From positions 1 through 37,452 of the forward strand of contig JADFOW010000007.1 of assembly GCA_022562615.1 (NCBI GenBank): a stretch of DNA of 37,452 bases, given 5' to 3'. Below are positions 1-5,956 of the stretch, one piece after another. The position numbers and the translations under genes are program-made. How positions within the stretch are numbered: position 1 is the stretch's first letter; every line of letters starts with the position of its first letter. The notes beneath the pieces are model-generated. The model was not told the DNA's origin. It was given only the letters and a program-made list of their open reading frames with translations, and did not search any database. The stretch comes from Nitrososphaerota archaeon. Lineage in GTDB: Archaea; Thermoproteota; Nitrososphaeria; Nitrososphaerales; Nitrosopumilaceae.

Positions 1-289
1 ATATCTCACATTTGTGATATATACTAGATACGTATGCATAAAATCTATACTGGGCATATTTTTCTGAGTTATCTTTATCACACTTTACAAATATTTTATA
101 CAATAATTCTATAGCTTTTTGATTCATACTTTGTAATTTCTTATCCATTCTTCCTTTTTCTGAAAGATCCGAATTACATTCTTTTGCAACAAGTTCTAAA
201 ACAAAATTTGGCAAGGCGTAGTTTTTTAGAGTTTCTATGTGAGGTCCAACTTGAGATGTACCAAATTCTGGGAAATTGTTGTTAGGCAC
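1..289 (-). CDS. Hypothetical protein, 3' part cut by window edge
   Basis: An open frame of 96 codons runs leftward off the window without a stop, so only the N-terminal part is visible. The start is a GTG preceded by AGGAG six bases upstream, one of the few clear Shine-Dalgarno sites here, and the same frame is closed by a TAA just upstream of that site. The protein starts VPNNNFPEFGTS and continues with charged, helix-like sequence (FVLELVAKECNSDL). I recognise no domain. The natural codon use and the good ribosome site make it a likely real gene of unknown function. Confidence 0.65.
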   Translation of the reverse strand, partial: MPNNNFPEFGTSQVGPHIETLKNYALPNFVLELVAKECNSDLSEKGRMDKKLQSMNQKAIELLYKIFVKCDKDNSEKYAQYRFYAYVSSIYHKCEI

Positions 290-388
290 TTTTTGCTCCT
301 GATGTTAAATTTAAGGTAGCACATAGAAAATCAAAAGAACAAAATTCTTTTGTTTTGCTTCGAAGGTCTATTTTACAGTACTTACAAT

Positions 389-448
389 TCAAGGTTCCAT
401 TCCAAAATAAGTAAATAATATACAAAGTCCTATTATTGTAAAAATCAT
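389..448 (-). CDS. Possible 19-residue hydrophobic peptide
   Basis: ATG-initiated micro-ORF encoding MIFTIIGLCILFTYFGMEP, which would be a single membrane-spanning helix. No clear ribosome site or TATA box decides it. It is listed because similar one-helix peptides recur in this window (near 11,190 and 11,620). It may be chance in AT-rich DNA. Confidence 0.22.
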   Translation of the reverse strand: MIFTIIGLCILFTYFGMEP

Positions 449-496
449 TATATCATAAGATGAAGAATTTTTTAACCTGTGTTTTAGCTTTAACAA

Positions 497-616
497 TTAT
501 GCTACCACCGTTTTTTTAATTCTAATCTCACACAAGCCTATTCGACAATTATGACAAAGATGCTCACCTGAAGAATTCTCGCAACCACAATTACAGGTGC
601 ACGTATAATCATTCAT
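497..616 (-). CDS. Small Cys-rich zinc-binding-type protein, 39 aa
   Basis: ATG-initiated 39-residue frame beginning MNDYTCTCNCGCENSSGEHL. Cysteines lie at positions 6, 8, 10 and 12, then a C-x2-C pair (LCHNC) and a further Cys. With two His residues, this spacing fits a small zinc-binding fold. The last third is basic (EIRIKKTVV). It is too short for family assignment; DNA, RNA or protein binding are all possible. It belongs to a group of similarly small Cys/His proteins in the first 14 kb. Confidence 0.55.
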   Translation of the reverse strand: MNDYTCTCNCGCENSSGEHLCHNCRIGLCEIRIKKTVVA

Positions 617-799
617 TAATTGAACCCAGAGGGACTCGAGTCTGTATGGCTCTAGATTGAACTGAATTCCAAAAAATCATTCTGTTTTGTTAAAGTCTCC
701 TAGTCATATAAACGAATGTAATGTTCTAATCTAGAAATATTCTATCAAATATGAATAATTACTTCTTGGTTTAGTGGGAAAATTTAGCAATTCCGTCGG

Positions 800-810
800 T
801 ATATATCTAA
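800..810 (+). promoter_or_regulatory. TATA box of the 829-1192 micro-operon
   Basis: TATATATCTAA is centred about 25 bp before the ATG at 829, the distance expected for a leaderless archaeal transcript. Confidence 0.45.
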
Positions 811-828
811 ATGAAGTGTAACTAGAGG

Positions 829-945
829 ATGTTTAGAAAAATAATTACAAAATTAAAACTTGGTTCTTGCAAGACCAAAGTACTTGATGACGTAAACGCA
901 TTTGAAGAATCTGAAAAAAAGAAACTCAAGAAGGAAGATGCATAA
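829..945 (+). CDS. Small basic protein, 38 aa
   Basis: ATG start with a TATA box at leaderless distance and GAGG immediately before it. The 38-residue product is Lys-rich (starts MFRKIITKLKLGSCKTKVLD, ends KKKLKKEDA) with one Cys and no recognised domain. It is the first of three tiny genes: the next ATG follows its stop after one base. The tight spacing supports a real micro-operon. Confidence 0.5.
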   Translation: MFRKIITKLKLGSCKTKVLDDVNAFEESEKKKLKKEDA

Positions 946-946
946 A

Positions 947-1048
947 ATGAAATACAATTGTAAAAACTGTAATTTTCATTGGGAAGGAAATTCAGATACT
1001 TTTGAAAAAGTGCTTATTCATGAAAAGACTCACATAAAGAAGGACTGA
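947..1048 (+). CDS. C2H2-type mini zinc finger, 33 aa
   Basis: Second gene of the micro-operon, one base after the previous stop. The product has a single Cys2-His2-like motif: YNCKNCNFHW, then KVLIHEKTHIKK (C-x2-C ... H-x4-H), the spacing of a classical finger. Single-finger proteins of this size are common in archaea and may bind nucleic acid or protein; the target is unknown. Confidence 0.6.
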   Translation: MKYNCKNCNFHWEGNSDTFEKVLIHEKTHIKKD

Positions 1049-1051
1049 CTA

Positions 1052-1192
1052 ATGGTCATTTGCAATAAATGCTATAATGAACATCATGATCAATGTATGG
1101 GAAAGGCAGGAATGTTTGATTGTGGATGTATTTGTTTTAGAAAACCAGTAGAATTTAATTCTCATCCTTCCCAAAAAATAATTTTAAATTAA
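1052..1192 (+). CDS. Small Cys-rich protein, 46 aa
   Basis: Third gene of the micro-operon, three bases after the previous stop. The product has C-x2-C (ICNKC), HH, Cys15 and a CGCIC cluster, so a bound metal is likely. Its last residues (SHPSQKIILN) are encoded by a copy of the dispersed CATCCTTCCCAAAAAATAAT repeat, so the natural C-terminus may have been changed by the repeat. No family recognised. Confidence 0.5.
   Translation: MVICNKCYNEHHDQCMGKAGMFDCGCICFRKPVEFNSHPSQKIILN
1160..1184 (+). repeat. Dispersed repeat copy 1
   Basis: TCTCATCCTTCCCAAAAAAT followed by AATTT, lying inside the 3' end of the 46-residue Cys-rich ORF. It shares the core with copies near 1288, 2607, 10073, 14126 and 31425. 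Confidence 0.6.
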
Positions 1193-1287
1193 GTCAAAGA
1201 AGAGACCTTCCCCTCCTTCGACTAGCAACTTACGGGCAGTTAGTTGTGGTTAAAGTGCCTTAATTAGATACTTAACACTTCTTTTTT

Positions 1288-1310
1288 CCTTCCCAAAAAA
1301 TAATTTCAAA
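1288..1310 (+). repeat. Dispersed repeat copy 2
   Basis: CCTTCCCAAAAAATAATTTC, then AAA, in the 193-bp spacer 1193-1385 between the micro-operon and the hydrolase gene. The spacer also holds a weak hairpin around CAACTTACGGGCAGTTAG but no credible gene. Confidence 0.6.
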
Positions 1311-1385
1311 TTGAGATCTGAATCTGTAGAGACTCACCCACCAAATTGGGGATAAAAATGGACGCAGATAGACGTGAAAATAAGA

Positions 1386-2537
1386 TTATTGAAGTCTTGA
1401 ATTCAAAAAGATAGAAATTTTTTCGGCTATAAAATCAAGGTCATTTTCTAAAGCAAAGTGGCCAGTATCAAGAATATATTTTTCAACATCGGTCAAATCA
1501 CGTTCGTATGGATGAGCGCCTGATTCTGGAAAGATATAGTCATTTGCACCCCATACAATTAGTGCAGGTGGGTCATGTTCTCTGAATTGTTCTTGCCACT
1601 GTGAGTATAATGGAAGGTTAGTTCTATAATCATAGGCCATTGCAAGCTGAACTGCTACGTTTCCTTCTCTTTGTAATCCTGCATTATCAGTAATCCAAGT
1701 GGATGGATCAACTGAATTTGGATTCCTCATTCCAAAAGTATACTGCCATTTTGTGGTATCTGGTGCTACCAGATAATACAATTTTGCTTCATTTTCTGGG
1801 GTGTTATCATTCCACCATGCTTTCCAATCATCCCAAAATGTTTCTAATCCTTCTTCGTATGCATTTCCATTTTGTATAATAAATGCTTGAACTCTTTCAG
1901 GATGTTCTGCAAATATTCTAAATCCAACAGGTGCACCATAATCCATTACATACATGCTATATTCTGTAAGACCAAGTTCTTCAGTAAACTTGTTAATAAT
2001 TTCTGCTTGATTATCAAATGTGTATTCCCATTCATCAGTTGAAGGCATTGAGCTTTTACCATAACCTATCATGTCAGGTGCGACAAGGTAAAACTCGTCT
2101 TCTAAAGCTGGAATTAGATTTCTAAACATATGCGATGAAGTAGGAAAACCATGTAGCAAAAGAATAACTGGTGAATCTGGTGAACCGCCTTCTTTGTAAG
2201 AAATTGTTAGTCCATCAATTTCCATGGTTTTTTCTACAACATCTAGCTCTGGAAGCACTGGTGAATCTTCAGCTAATGTCTCCCATCCCAAACCAGAAAG
2301 TTTTTCTGATGATGTTGGTTTTACGCAGGCCACACCCCCTGTTGAACGCAACATCAAGTCAAATCCTACTCTACAAAGGACATCTTCATTTGGTACGCCA
2401 TTATCCATCTGTTGTTTAGGAGTTCCAAAGATATTTCCAAATGACAAAGCAGGTGCCATTCCGATAGATAGCACTAGTGGAATTAATACAAAAATTATCA
2501 AATATTTTGGAAAATTTGATTTTTCCAATGTCCCCAA
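1386..2537 (-). CDS. Exported alpha/beta hydrolase (dehalogenase/epoxide hydrolase-like)
   Basis: A 383-residue protein with an N-terminal membrane/signal segment (about 12-33), a short module with Cys55, Cys71 and GLGWE (52-86), then an alpha/beta hydrolase domain (about 105-380). Visible landmarks are the oxyanion HGFPTSS (129-135), nucleophile elbow VMDYGAPVG with Asp199 in the nucleophile position, VWGANDYIF with acid Asp333, and catalytic His360 (TGHFALE). An Asp nucleophile is typical of haloalkane dehalogenases and epoxide hydrolases rather than Ser esterases. The Cys-x15-Cys module is, from memory, common in secreted thaumarchaeal proteins, which suggests action outside the membrane. 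Substrate unknown. The gene stands alone. Confidence 0.85.
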   Translation of the reverse strand: MGTLEKSNFPKYLIIFVLIPLVLSIGMAPALSFGNIFGTPKQQMDNGVPNEDVLCRVGFDLMLRSTGGVACVKPTSSEKLSGLGWETLAEDSPVLPELDVVEKTMEIDGLTISYKEGGSPDSPVILLLHGFPTSSHMFRNLIPALEDEFYLVAPDMIGYGKSSMPSTDEWEYTFDNQAEIINKFTEELGLTEYSMYVMDYGAPVGFRIFAEHPERVQAFIIQNGNAYEEGLETFWDDWKAWWNDNTPENEAKLYYLVAPDTTKWQYTFGMRNPNSVDPSTWITDNAGLQREGNVAVQLAMAYDYRTNLPLYSQWQEQFREHDPPALIVWGANDYIFPESGAHPYERDLTDVEKYILDTGHFALENDLDFIAEKISIFLNSRLQ

Positions 2538-2606
2538 AAAGTTCGTGTGTTTATGTTATTTATTGATGATCTTCATAATTCAAATCCTAATTTTTTCATT
2601 TTTTAG

Positions 2607-2626
2607 CCTTCCCAAAAAATAATTTA
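2607..2626 (+). repeat. Dispersed repeat copy 3
   Basis: CCTTCCCAAAAAATAATTTA upstream of the hydrolase start, on the strand opposite to that gene. Confidence 0.6.
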
Positions 2627-2709
2627 ATTAGGAAATAATTGGATATTCGTTTTTATTCTATTTTTTTAAAAAATATTTGAACGGAGGCTCTTTTTTTGGA
2701 TCCACCATT

Positions 2710-2791
2710 CCAATTACACTAGGTTTCCGTTCTACACAAATTTTGAAGTATCATCCTTACCAAAGGACGTGTGTTACATGCGTGTAATTGG
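2710..2791. repeat. 10-bp perfect inverted repeat around 62 bp
   Basis: CCAATTACAC (2710-2719) is matched by GTGTAATTGG (2782-2791). The interior contains a variant of the dispersed repeat (ATCATCCTTACCAAA). It could be a small non-autonomous element or a large stem-loop. No clear target duplication is visible. Confidence 0.4.
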
Positions 2792-2797
2792 TAATTA

Positions 2798-3028
2798 TCA
2801 TTCCTTACTTTCTTTAGTGTTCTCAGAGTATTTCGGAGGAACTATTACCATGCTAAATTTGGAGGCAGAATAAAATTTCATATCTTGGGATTTTGAGTTT
2901 TTTTCTATTTTTGTGATCTTGACTACACCTAAATCCTGTAGTTTGATTATGTGATATTTTACTAGTTGCAAAGAAATTTCAGTTTTCTCTGCAATCTGAA
3001 GTGTAGTCAACCCTTCATTAAATAACAA
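2798..3028 (-). CDS. Winged-helix (ArsR-like) protein, possibly truncated by a nonsense codon
   Basis: A 76-residue frame with a clear helix-turn-helix: LTTLQIAEKTEISLQLVKYH, then IIKLQDLGVVKITKIEKNS and a wing-like YSASKFSMVIVPPK, as in archaeal ArsR-type regulators. The only available start is TTG, which falls inside what would be helix 1. The same frame continues upstream as HSSDSSRAIL before a TAA, and that also reads like the start of a winged helix (SxxSRxAIL-LL). Either translation starts at the TTG, giving a short regulator, or a stop codon has broken a longer gene. Confidence 0.6.
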   Translation of the reverse strand: MLFNEGLTTLQIAEKTEISLQLVKYHIIKLQDLGVVKITKIEKNSKSQDMKFYSASKFSMVIVPPKYSENTKESKE

Positions 3029-3078
3029 TTACAATATTGCTCTGCTAGAATCGCTGGAATGGATTTTACATATTTGGA

Positions 3079-3300
3079 ATGGATACAGAAGACGGAATTA
3101 ATCTCAAAGGAACAGTTACTCATAGGGAAAATAACTCTCGTTACTATGGTATGGAAAACTCAAGGACATTTTACATAGAAGAGGTCTTGTATACTGCATC
3201 TGATTTGTATCTAAAGATGAATTTCATCAATAACTTAGAGGAGATTAATTCAATAAAACTTGAAAACACTGGTAAATTTATCAACTATCTAAAAGACTAG
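3079..3300 (+). CDS. Hypothetical protein, 73 aa
   Basis: Composition is protein-like (RTFYIEEVLYTASDLYLKMN, NNLEEINSIKLENTGKFIN) and the frame ends two bases before the converging gene at 3303. No domain is recognised, and neither a TATA box nor a ribosome site supports the ATG. The frame is open upstream to about 3049, overlapping the possible 5' part of the divergent winged-helix gene. It may be a remnant of a longer gene. Confidence 0.45.
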   Translation: MDTEDGINLKGTVTHRENNSRYYGMENSRTFYIEEVLYTASDLYLKMNFINNLEEINSIKLENTGKFINYLKD

Positions 3301-3302
3301 AA

Positions 3303-3488
3303 TTATCTCAGTGATTTTGAATCAGTTTTACAGAAAGGACAGTCTGGGGTTTCACTCCTCCTCCCACAAGTTTTGCATCTGTTTGGCTCTCCAAAATAGC
3401 TTACTTTACTTGTACTTCGATATAGCTTTAGCATAACTAGAGCAATAATTGCAATTACTGCAATGGCGATGTAAATTCCAATTGCCAT
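3303..3488 (-). CDS. Membrane-anchored zinc-ribbon protein, 61 aa
   Basis: One N-terminal transmembrane helix (about residues 2-22, IYIAIAVIAIIALVMLKL), then a compact zinc ribbon, RCKTCGRR...CPFC, with two C-x2-C pairs at about 38-41 and 50-53. The basic stretch after the helix suggests that the ribbon faces the cytoplasm. Function unknown; possibly an adaptor recruiting a partner to the membrane. Convergent with the 3079-3300 gene. Confidence 0.7.
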   Translation of the reverse strand: MAIGIYIAIAVIAIIALVMLKLYRSTSKVSYFGEPNRCKTCGRRSETPDCPFCKTDSKSLR

Positions 3489-3551
3489 ACTATACTAATG
3501 CTCTATCTCGTATTGAAACTTTTGTTATTATTCTTGAAAATTTAGAATAAA

Positions 3552-3601
3552 GACTCAAGTTTAAACACAACTATCAGGGCGAGAGTAGGCAGACTTGAGT
3601 C
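3552..3601. repeat. Perfect 9-bp inverted repeat with 32-nt loop
   Basis: GACTCAAGT (3552-3560) pairs with ACTTGAGTC (3593-3601). The loop contains a comparatively GC-rich stretch, ATCAGGGCGAGAGTAGGC. It lies upstream of the minus-strand zinc-ribbon gene and away from any plus-strand start. It could be a small structured RNA or a regulatory hairpin. Confidence 0.35.
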
Positions 3602-3740
3602 CTATAATTCTTAGAAAGATATTCCATTTAAGGCCTAGGTTCTGTAACAAGACTCAGTTACACTGTCTGTGGCTGAATTTACTGTTTGTTTCATCAAAAG
3701 TCATACATGTCATTATATCGAAACCCTTTGTTTCTAAATT

Positions 3741-3821
3741 ATGTCAAGTTGCAAATGTAAATTTTGTAGATACGTCAATGAATTCCTTTCTGAGCAAAAA
3801 TTATTGGAGGATGAATACTAG
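3741..3821 (+). CDS. Possible micro-protein with CxCxxC, 26 aa
   Basis: ATG frame MSSCKCKFCRYVNEF... with C-x-C-x2-C at the N-terminus, then an acidic tail ending LLEDEY. Its stop overlaps the next GTG by one base (TAGTG). Only this coupling and the Cys pattern support it. Confidence 0.35.
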   Translation: MSSCKCKFCRYVNEFLSEQKLLEDEY

Positions 3822-3874
3822 TGTCCGAAGAAGAAGATAGACCTGAATGGGATTGGATAAAACGCAAAAAATAA
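3821..3874 (+). CDS. Possible 17-residue charged peptide
   Basis: GTG start overlapping the previous stop by one base, with GGAGG ten bases upstream (3806-3810). It would encode MSEEEDRPEWDWIKRKK. The strong ribosome site is unusual for this window, but the peptide is very short. Confidence 0.3.
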   Translation: MSEEEDRPEWDWIKRKK

Positions 3875-4077
3875 CCATCAAAAAAAGTCCGAATTAAATT
3901 ATTTTAGGTAATTATTTTCACCTGTTTTTACCACAAAAAACTTTGAGGTCAGTAAGGTAACATGGACATTATTTTGTATCAGTCATCTACGTTTTCATGA
4001 CCATTAGAACCATAGTGACAATATAGATAATGTTCAATTCATTTTTTATTTTTTAAATATGGATTTTGAAATGTGTA

Positions 4078-4110
4078 ACATGATCATGTGACACTACCTC
4101 ATCTTTAAAT
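4078..4110 (+). promoter_or_regulatory. Palindrome and TATA-like box upstream of the 4142 zinc finger
   Basis: ACATGATCATGT (4078-4089) is a perfect 12-bp palindrome, followed by a TTTAAATC box at about 4104-4111, roughly 35 bp before the ATG. An operator is a reasonable guess. The 267-bp spacer 3875-4141 otherwise holds nothing I can support. Confidence 0.3.
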
Positions 4111-4141
4111 CATATTTTCATGATAAAGCTTTTGGCGATAG

Positions 4142-4264
4142 ATGGTAAAAAGGATAGAATGTGATATTTGTGGTAAAATGATTCTAGGTTTTTTTCACCT
4201 AAGAAGACATTACAAAATTATCCATGACAGACAGCTATTAGATGATTCTTCTAAACTAATCTAA
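4142..4264 (+). CDS. Single C2H2 zinc-finger protein, 40 aa
   Basis: ATG frame with a textbook finger: CDICGKMILGFFHLRRHYK then IIH, i.e. C7-x2-C10-x12-H23-x4-H28, with hydrophobic core residues between. N-terminal MVKRIE and C-terminal DRQLLDDSSKLI complete it. Probably a small nucleic-acid- or protein-binding finger; target unknown. Confidence 0.65.
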   Translation: MVKRIECDICGKMILGFFHLRRHYKIIHDRQLLDDSSKLI

Positions 4265-4376
4265 AACCTAAAATAAAAAAGATAAAAATGTAAATTTCTT
4301 TCTTAAATATTGATTGTTAAAAGATCTTCAAAAATAAAATTTTTAGAATAAAAAAAAATGAAAAGAGGATTTTATC

Positions 4377-4595
4377 CTACTTTCTCAATTTTAATGCCAT
4401 TTTCACAGCTAGACCCCATGAAAGGATCGTGAAACCGACTGGGAATACTCCACCAGAAAGTATCTGTGGTACTTGCTCTAATGAGGCGTTTCCCGACGAG
4501 TACACTGCTGCAACTATAGGTAAGGCAAGCAAACCTATTATTCCGAATTTTGTTTTGTTTTCGGTGATTTTTGTTTGTACATTTATGGTACTCAT
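4377..4595 (-). CDS. Small two-helix membrane protein, 72 aa
   Basis: Two hydrophobic segments, about residues 17-33 (FGIIGLLALPIVAAVYSS) and 46-67 (LSGGVFPVGFTILSWGLAVK), with a basic C-terminus (MALKLRK). The overlapping frame at 4372-4605 is a shadow with poor composition. Two palindromic sites of the type seen at the AsnC/Lrp gene lie upstream (4661-4707), which suggests it is a target of that regulator. No family recognised. Confidence 0.65.
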   Translation of the reverse strand: MSTINVQTKITENKTKFGIIGLLALPIVAAVYSSGNASLEQVPQILSGGVFPVGFTILSWGLAVKMALKLRK

Positions 4596-4660
4596 TTTTT
4601 ATCAATTACTTCGACTTTACCGAGATATTTAGAATGGATCTAACTTTTAATGGATGTTTT

Positions 4661-4707
4661 GTTCAGAAATTGAATCACACAATAACAAAACAGTTCAGAA
4701 ATTGAAC
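4661..4707. promoter_or_regulatory. Pair of GTTCA-N5-TGAAC operator-like sites
   Basis: GTTCAGAAATTGAAT (4661-4675) and GTTCAGAAATTGAAC (4693-4707) share 14 identical bases and sit 32 bp apart, three helical turns. The second is a palindrome (GTTCA/TGAAC). They lie 66-112 bp upstream of the minus-strand membrane protein. The same motif pair, spaced 31 bp, flanks the AsnC/Lrp promoter at 5541-5586. Confidence 0.55.
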
Positions 4708-4745
4708 AATCGAGCCTAGGATTTCAAATTAAAAAAATAATTTCA

Positions 4746-4841
4746 TTAGGAAATTTCTAATGAACACTTGTCTGAACAAGTACGTCTATTGAATACATCT
4801 TCATATTCTTTACCACAATGTACACAGTTTCTAAATACCAC
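4746..4841 (-). CDS. Small treble-clef-like Cys protein, 31 aa
   Basis: GTG-initiated frame VFRNCVHCGKEYEDV then FNRRTCSDKCSLEIS: C6-x2-C9 ... C22-x3-C26, the layout of many small treble-clef or FCS-type zinc binders. No ATG or ribosome site is available, so the start is uncertain; the frame is closed 12 codons further upstream. A palindrome, ACTTGT-ctga-ACAAGT, lies inside it (4766-4781). Confidence 0.5.
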   Translation of the reverse strand: MVFRNCVHCGKEYEDVFNRRTCSDKCSLEIS

Positions 4842-4896
4842 AACTACAAGGCACGTGAATCGTATTTAAGAAGAGAAATTATAAAATTATTTTTTA

Positions 4897-5535
4897 TTAG
4901 ATTTTTTCTTTAAGATATTTAGGCAGGTCTGTTCCTTCTTTTTTACATATGCTTTGAATAAACCTCTTAAAATCATCCTCATCAAATAGTTGCCATCCCA
5001 TCTTATGAATATCAAGATCATATGATCTATAATCTTCCATGATATCGCCAAACCAAGCACGATAAAGATCCTCTTCTTGTTGAGCCTGCTCATGGTTGTT
5101 AAAAAACTTCAATTCAATCCAGTCAATGCTTCCATTGGTTCTTGCTGAAAAGTCACAGTAAGGTGCATTGGACAGATACTGTTTCATCTCCTCAAGTCGC
5201 TTAACAAAATCTTTGGGAGAAGAAAATTTTACTGTAATTAAACGTAAAATTGGCATGTTTACCTGCTTGAGATCAACCATTGTAGTATAACCATGAATGA
5301 TTTCAAGTTTTTCAAGTCTTGCAATTCTTTTGCCTACTCCACGTTCTGACATTTCAGTTCCTATACATTTGAGCTTCTTGACTATGGTTCTAGTAGAGTC
5401 CCGTGCATTTGCAATGAGTAGATTTAGAATTTGTCTGTCTATTACATCAATTCTAATTTCTTTTTTTTGCCCGATTATAGGCTCGGCCATAGTCATTTTT
5501 GAGTCAATCAGTATGTTGTGATGCAAAGTTAGCAT
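4897..5535 (-). CDS. AsnC/Lrp family transcriptional regulator
   Basis: N-terminal winged helix-turn-helix (IDRQILNLLIANARDS..., GVGKRIARLEKLEIIHGYTT), followed by a longer C-terminal region of ligand-sensing type (LRLITVKFSSPKDFVKRLEE, DFSARTNGSIDWIELKFF). The frame extends to 5577, but I start it at the ATG at 5535. The palindrome GTTCAAATATTGAAC (5541-5555) then lies between that ATG and an AT-rich box near 5561-5575, as expected for an autoregulated leaderless promoter. ATGs at 5496 and 5490 are alternatives. The ligand is unknown. Likely targets are itself and the membrane protein at 4377-4595. Confidence 0.8.
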   Translation of the reverse strand: MLTLHHNILIDSKMTMAEPIIGQKKEIRIDVIDRQILNLLIANARDSTRTIVKKLKCIGTEMSERGVGKRIARLEKLEIIHGYTTMVDLKQVNMPILRLITVKFSSPKDFVKRLEEMKQYLSNAPYCDFSARTNGSIDWIELKFFNNHEQAQQEEDLYRAWFGDIMEDYRSYDLDIHKMGWQLFDEDDFKRFIQSICKKEGTDLPKYLKEKI

Positions 5536-5540
5536 CCCAT

Positions 5541-5586
5541 GTTCAAATATTGAACTGAAATGGTAAAAAAAATTCAAAATCTGAAC
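5541..5586. promoter_or_regulatory. Pair of operator-like sites at the AsnC/Lrp promoter
   Basis: GTTCAAATATTGAAC (5541-5555) is a perfect 6-3-6 palindrome. ATTCAAAATCTGAAC (5572-5586) matches the same NTTCA-N5-TGAAC pattern 31 bp away. This mirrors the pair at 4661-4707 and fits autoregulation by a multimeric Lrp-type protein. The divergent gene at 5652 may share it. Confidence 0.55.
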
Positions 5587-5651
5587 AGGAAGTAATCAAA
5601 AAGTAAGCCAGGTTCTAAATAATTCTATTACTCGCTATTGTTTGATAAAAA

Positions 5652-5956
5652 TTGAAAGCACAAGAAATGCAAGAAACAGAGATTCTAAAGGAATATTATT
5701 CATTTCTTTATGACCTTGCTTCAAAGAAAAACTATCTTCATGCGTCACAACTAACTCAGGAAGAAAGAGAGTACTGTGAGAAGCTTTTGTCTGGGTGCAA
5801 AACAAAATCCCAATCAAACGAATCGTATCTGCCCTTGATGAAGAATATATTGCGAAGTCACTACAGTTCAACCAGCGGTTAAAGCCAAAATTTCAAAATT
5901 TTAACTCTGAGGAAAAGATTCAGATTCATTTCTTAATCGACCCAGATATCTGTTAA
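5652..5956 (+). pseudogene. Small helical protein gene with apparent -1 frameshift
   Basis: The first frame (TTG at 5652 or ATG at 5667) reads ILKEYYSFLYDLASKKNYLH...QEEREYCEKL, then degenerates to SGCKTKSQSNES and stops at 5882. From about 5785, another frame gives EAFVWVQNKIPIKRIVSALD, then EEYIAKSLQFNQRL...IQIHFLIDPDIC, ending at 5956 and equally protein-like. Inserting one base near CTGTGAGAAGC would join them into about 100 residues. I read this as one gene with a single-base deletion or an assembly error. No family recognised. Confidence 0.5.

Noticed and set aside
1-37. ATATCTCACATTTGTGATAT imperfect palindrome, similar to the PadR site
   Set aside because: It lies inside the partial coding region at the left edge and is imperfect; without sequence beyond the edge it cannot be judged.
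1213-1250. Hairpin around CAACTTACGGGCAGTTAGTTG as a tRNA fragment or terminator
   Set aside because: The stem is short and imperfect, with no T run and no tRNA arms.
3595-3840. 81-codon plus-strand ORF
   Set aside because: It has unnatural composition, begins in the inverted repeat and overlaps a better Cys-motif micro-ORF in another frame.
4372-4605. 77-codon minus-strand ORF overlapping the membrane protein
   Set aside because: It is an out-of-frame shadow of 4377-4595, lacking the two hydrophobic helices and with weaker composition.
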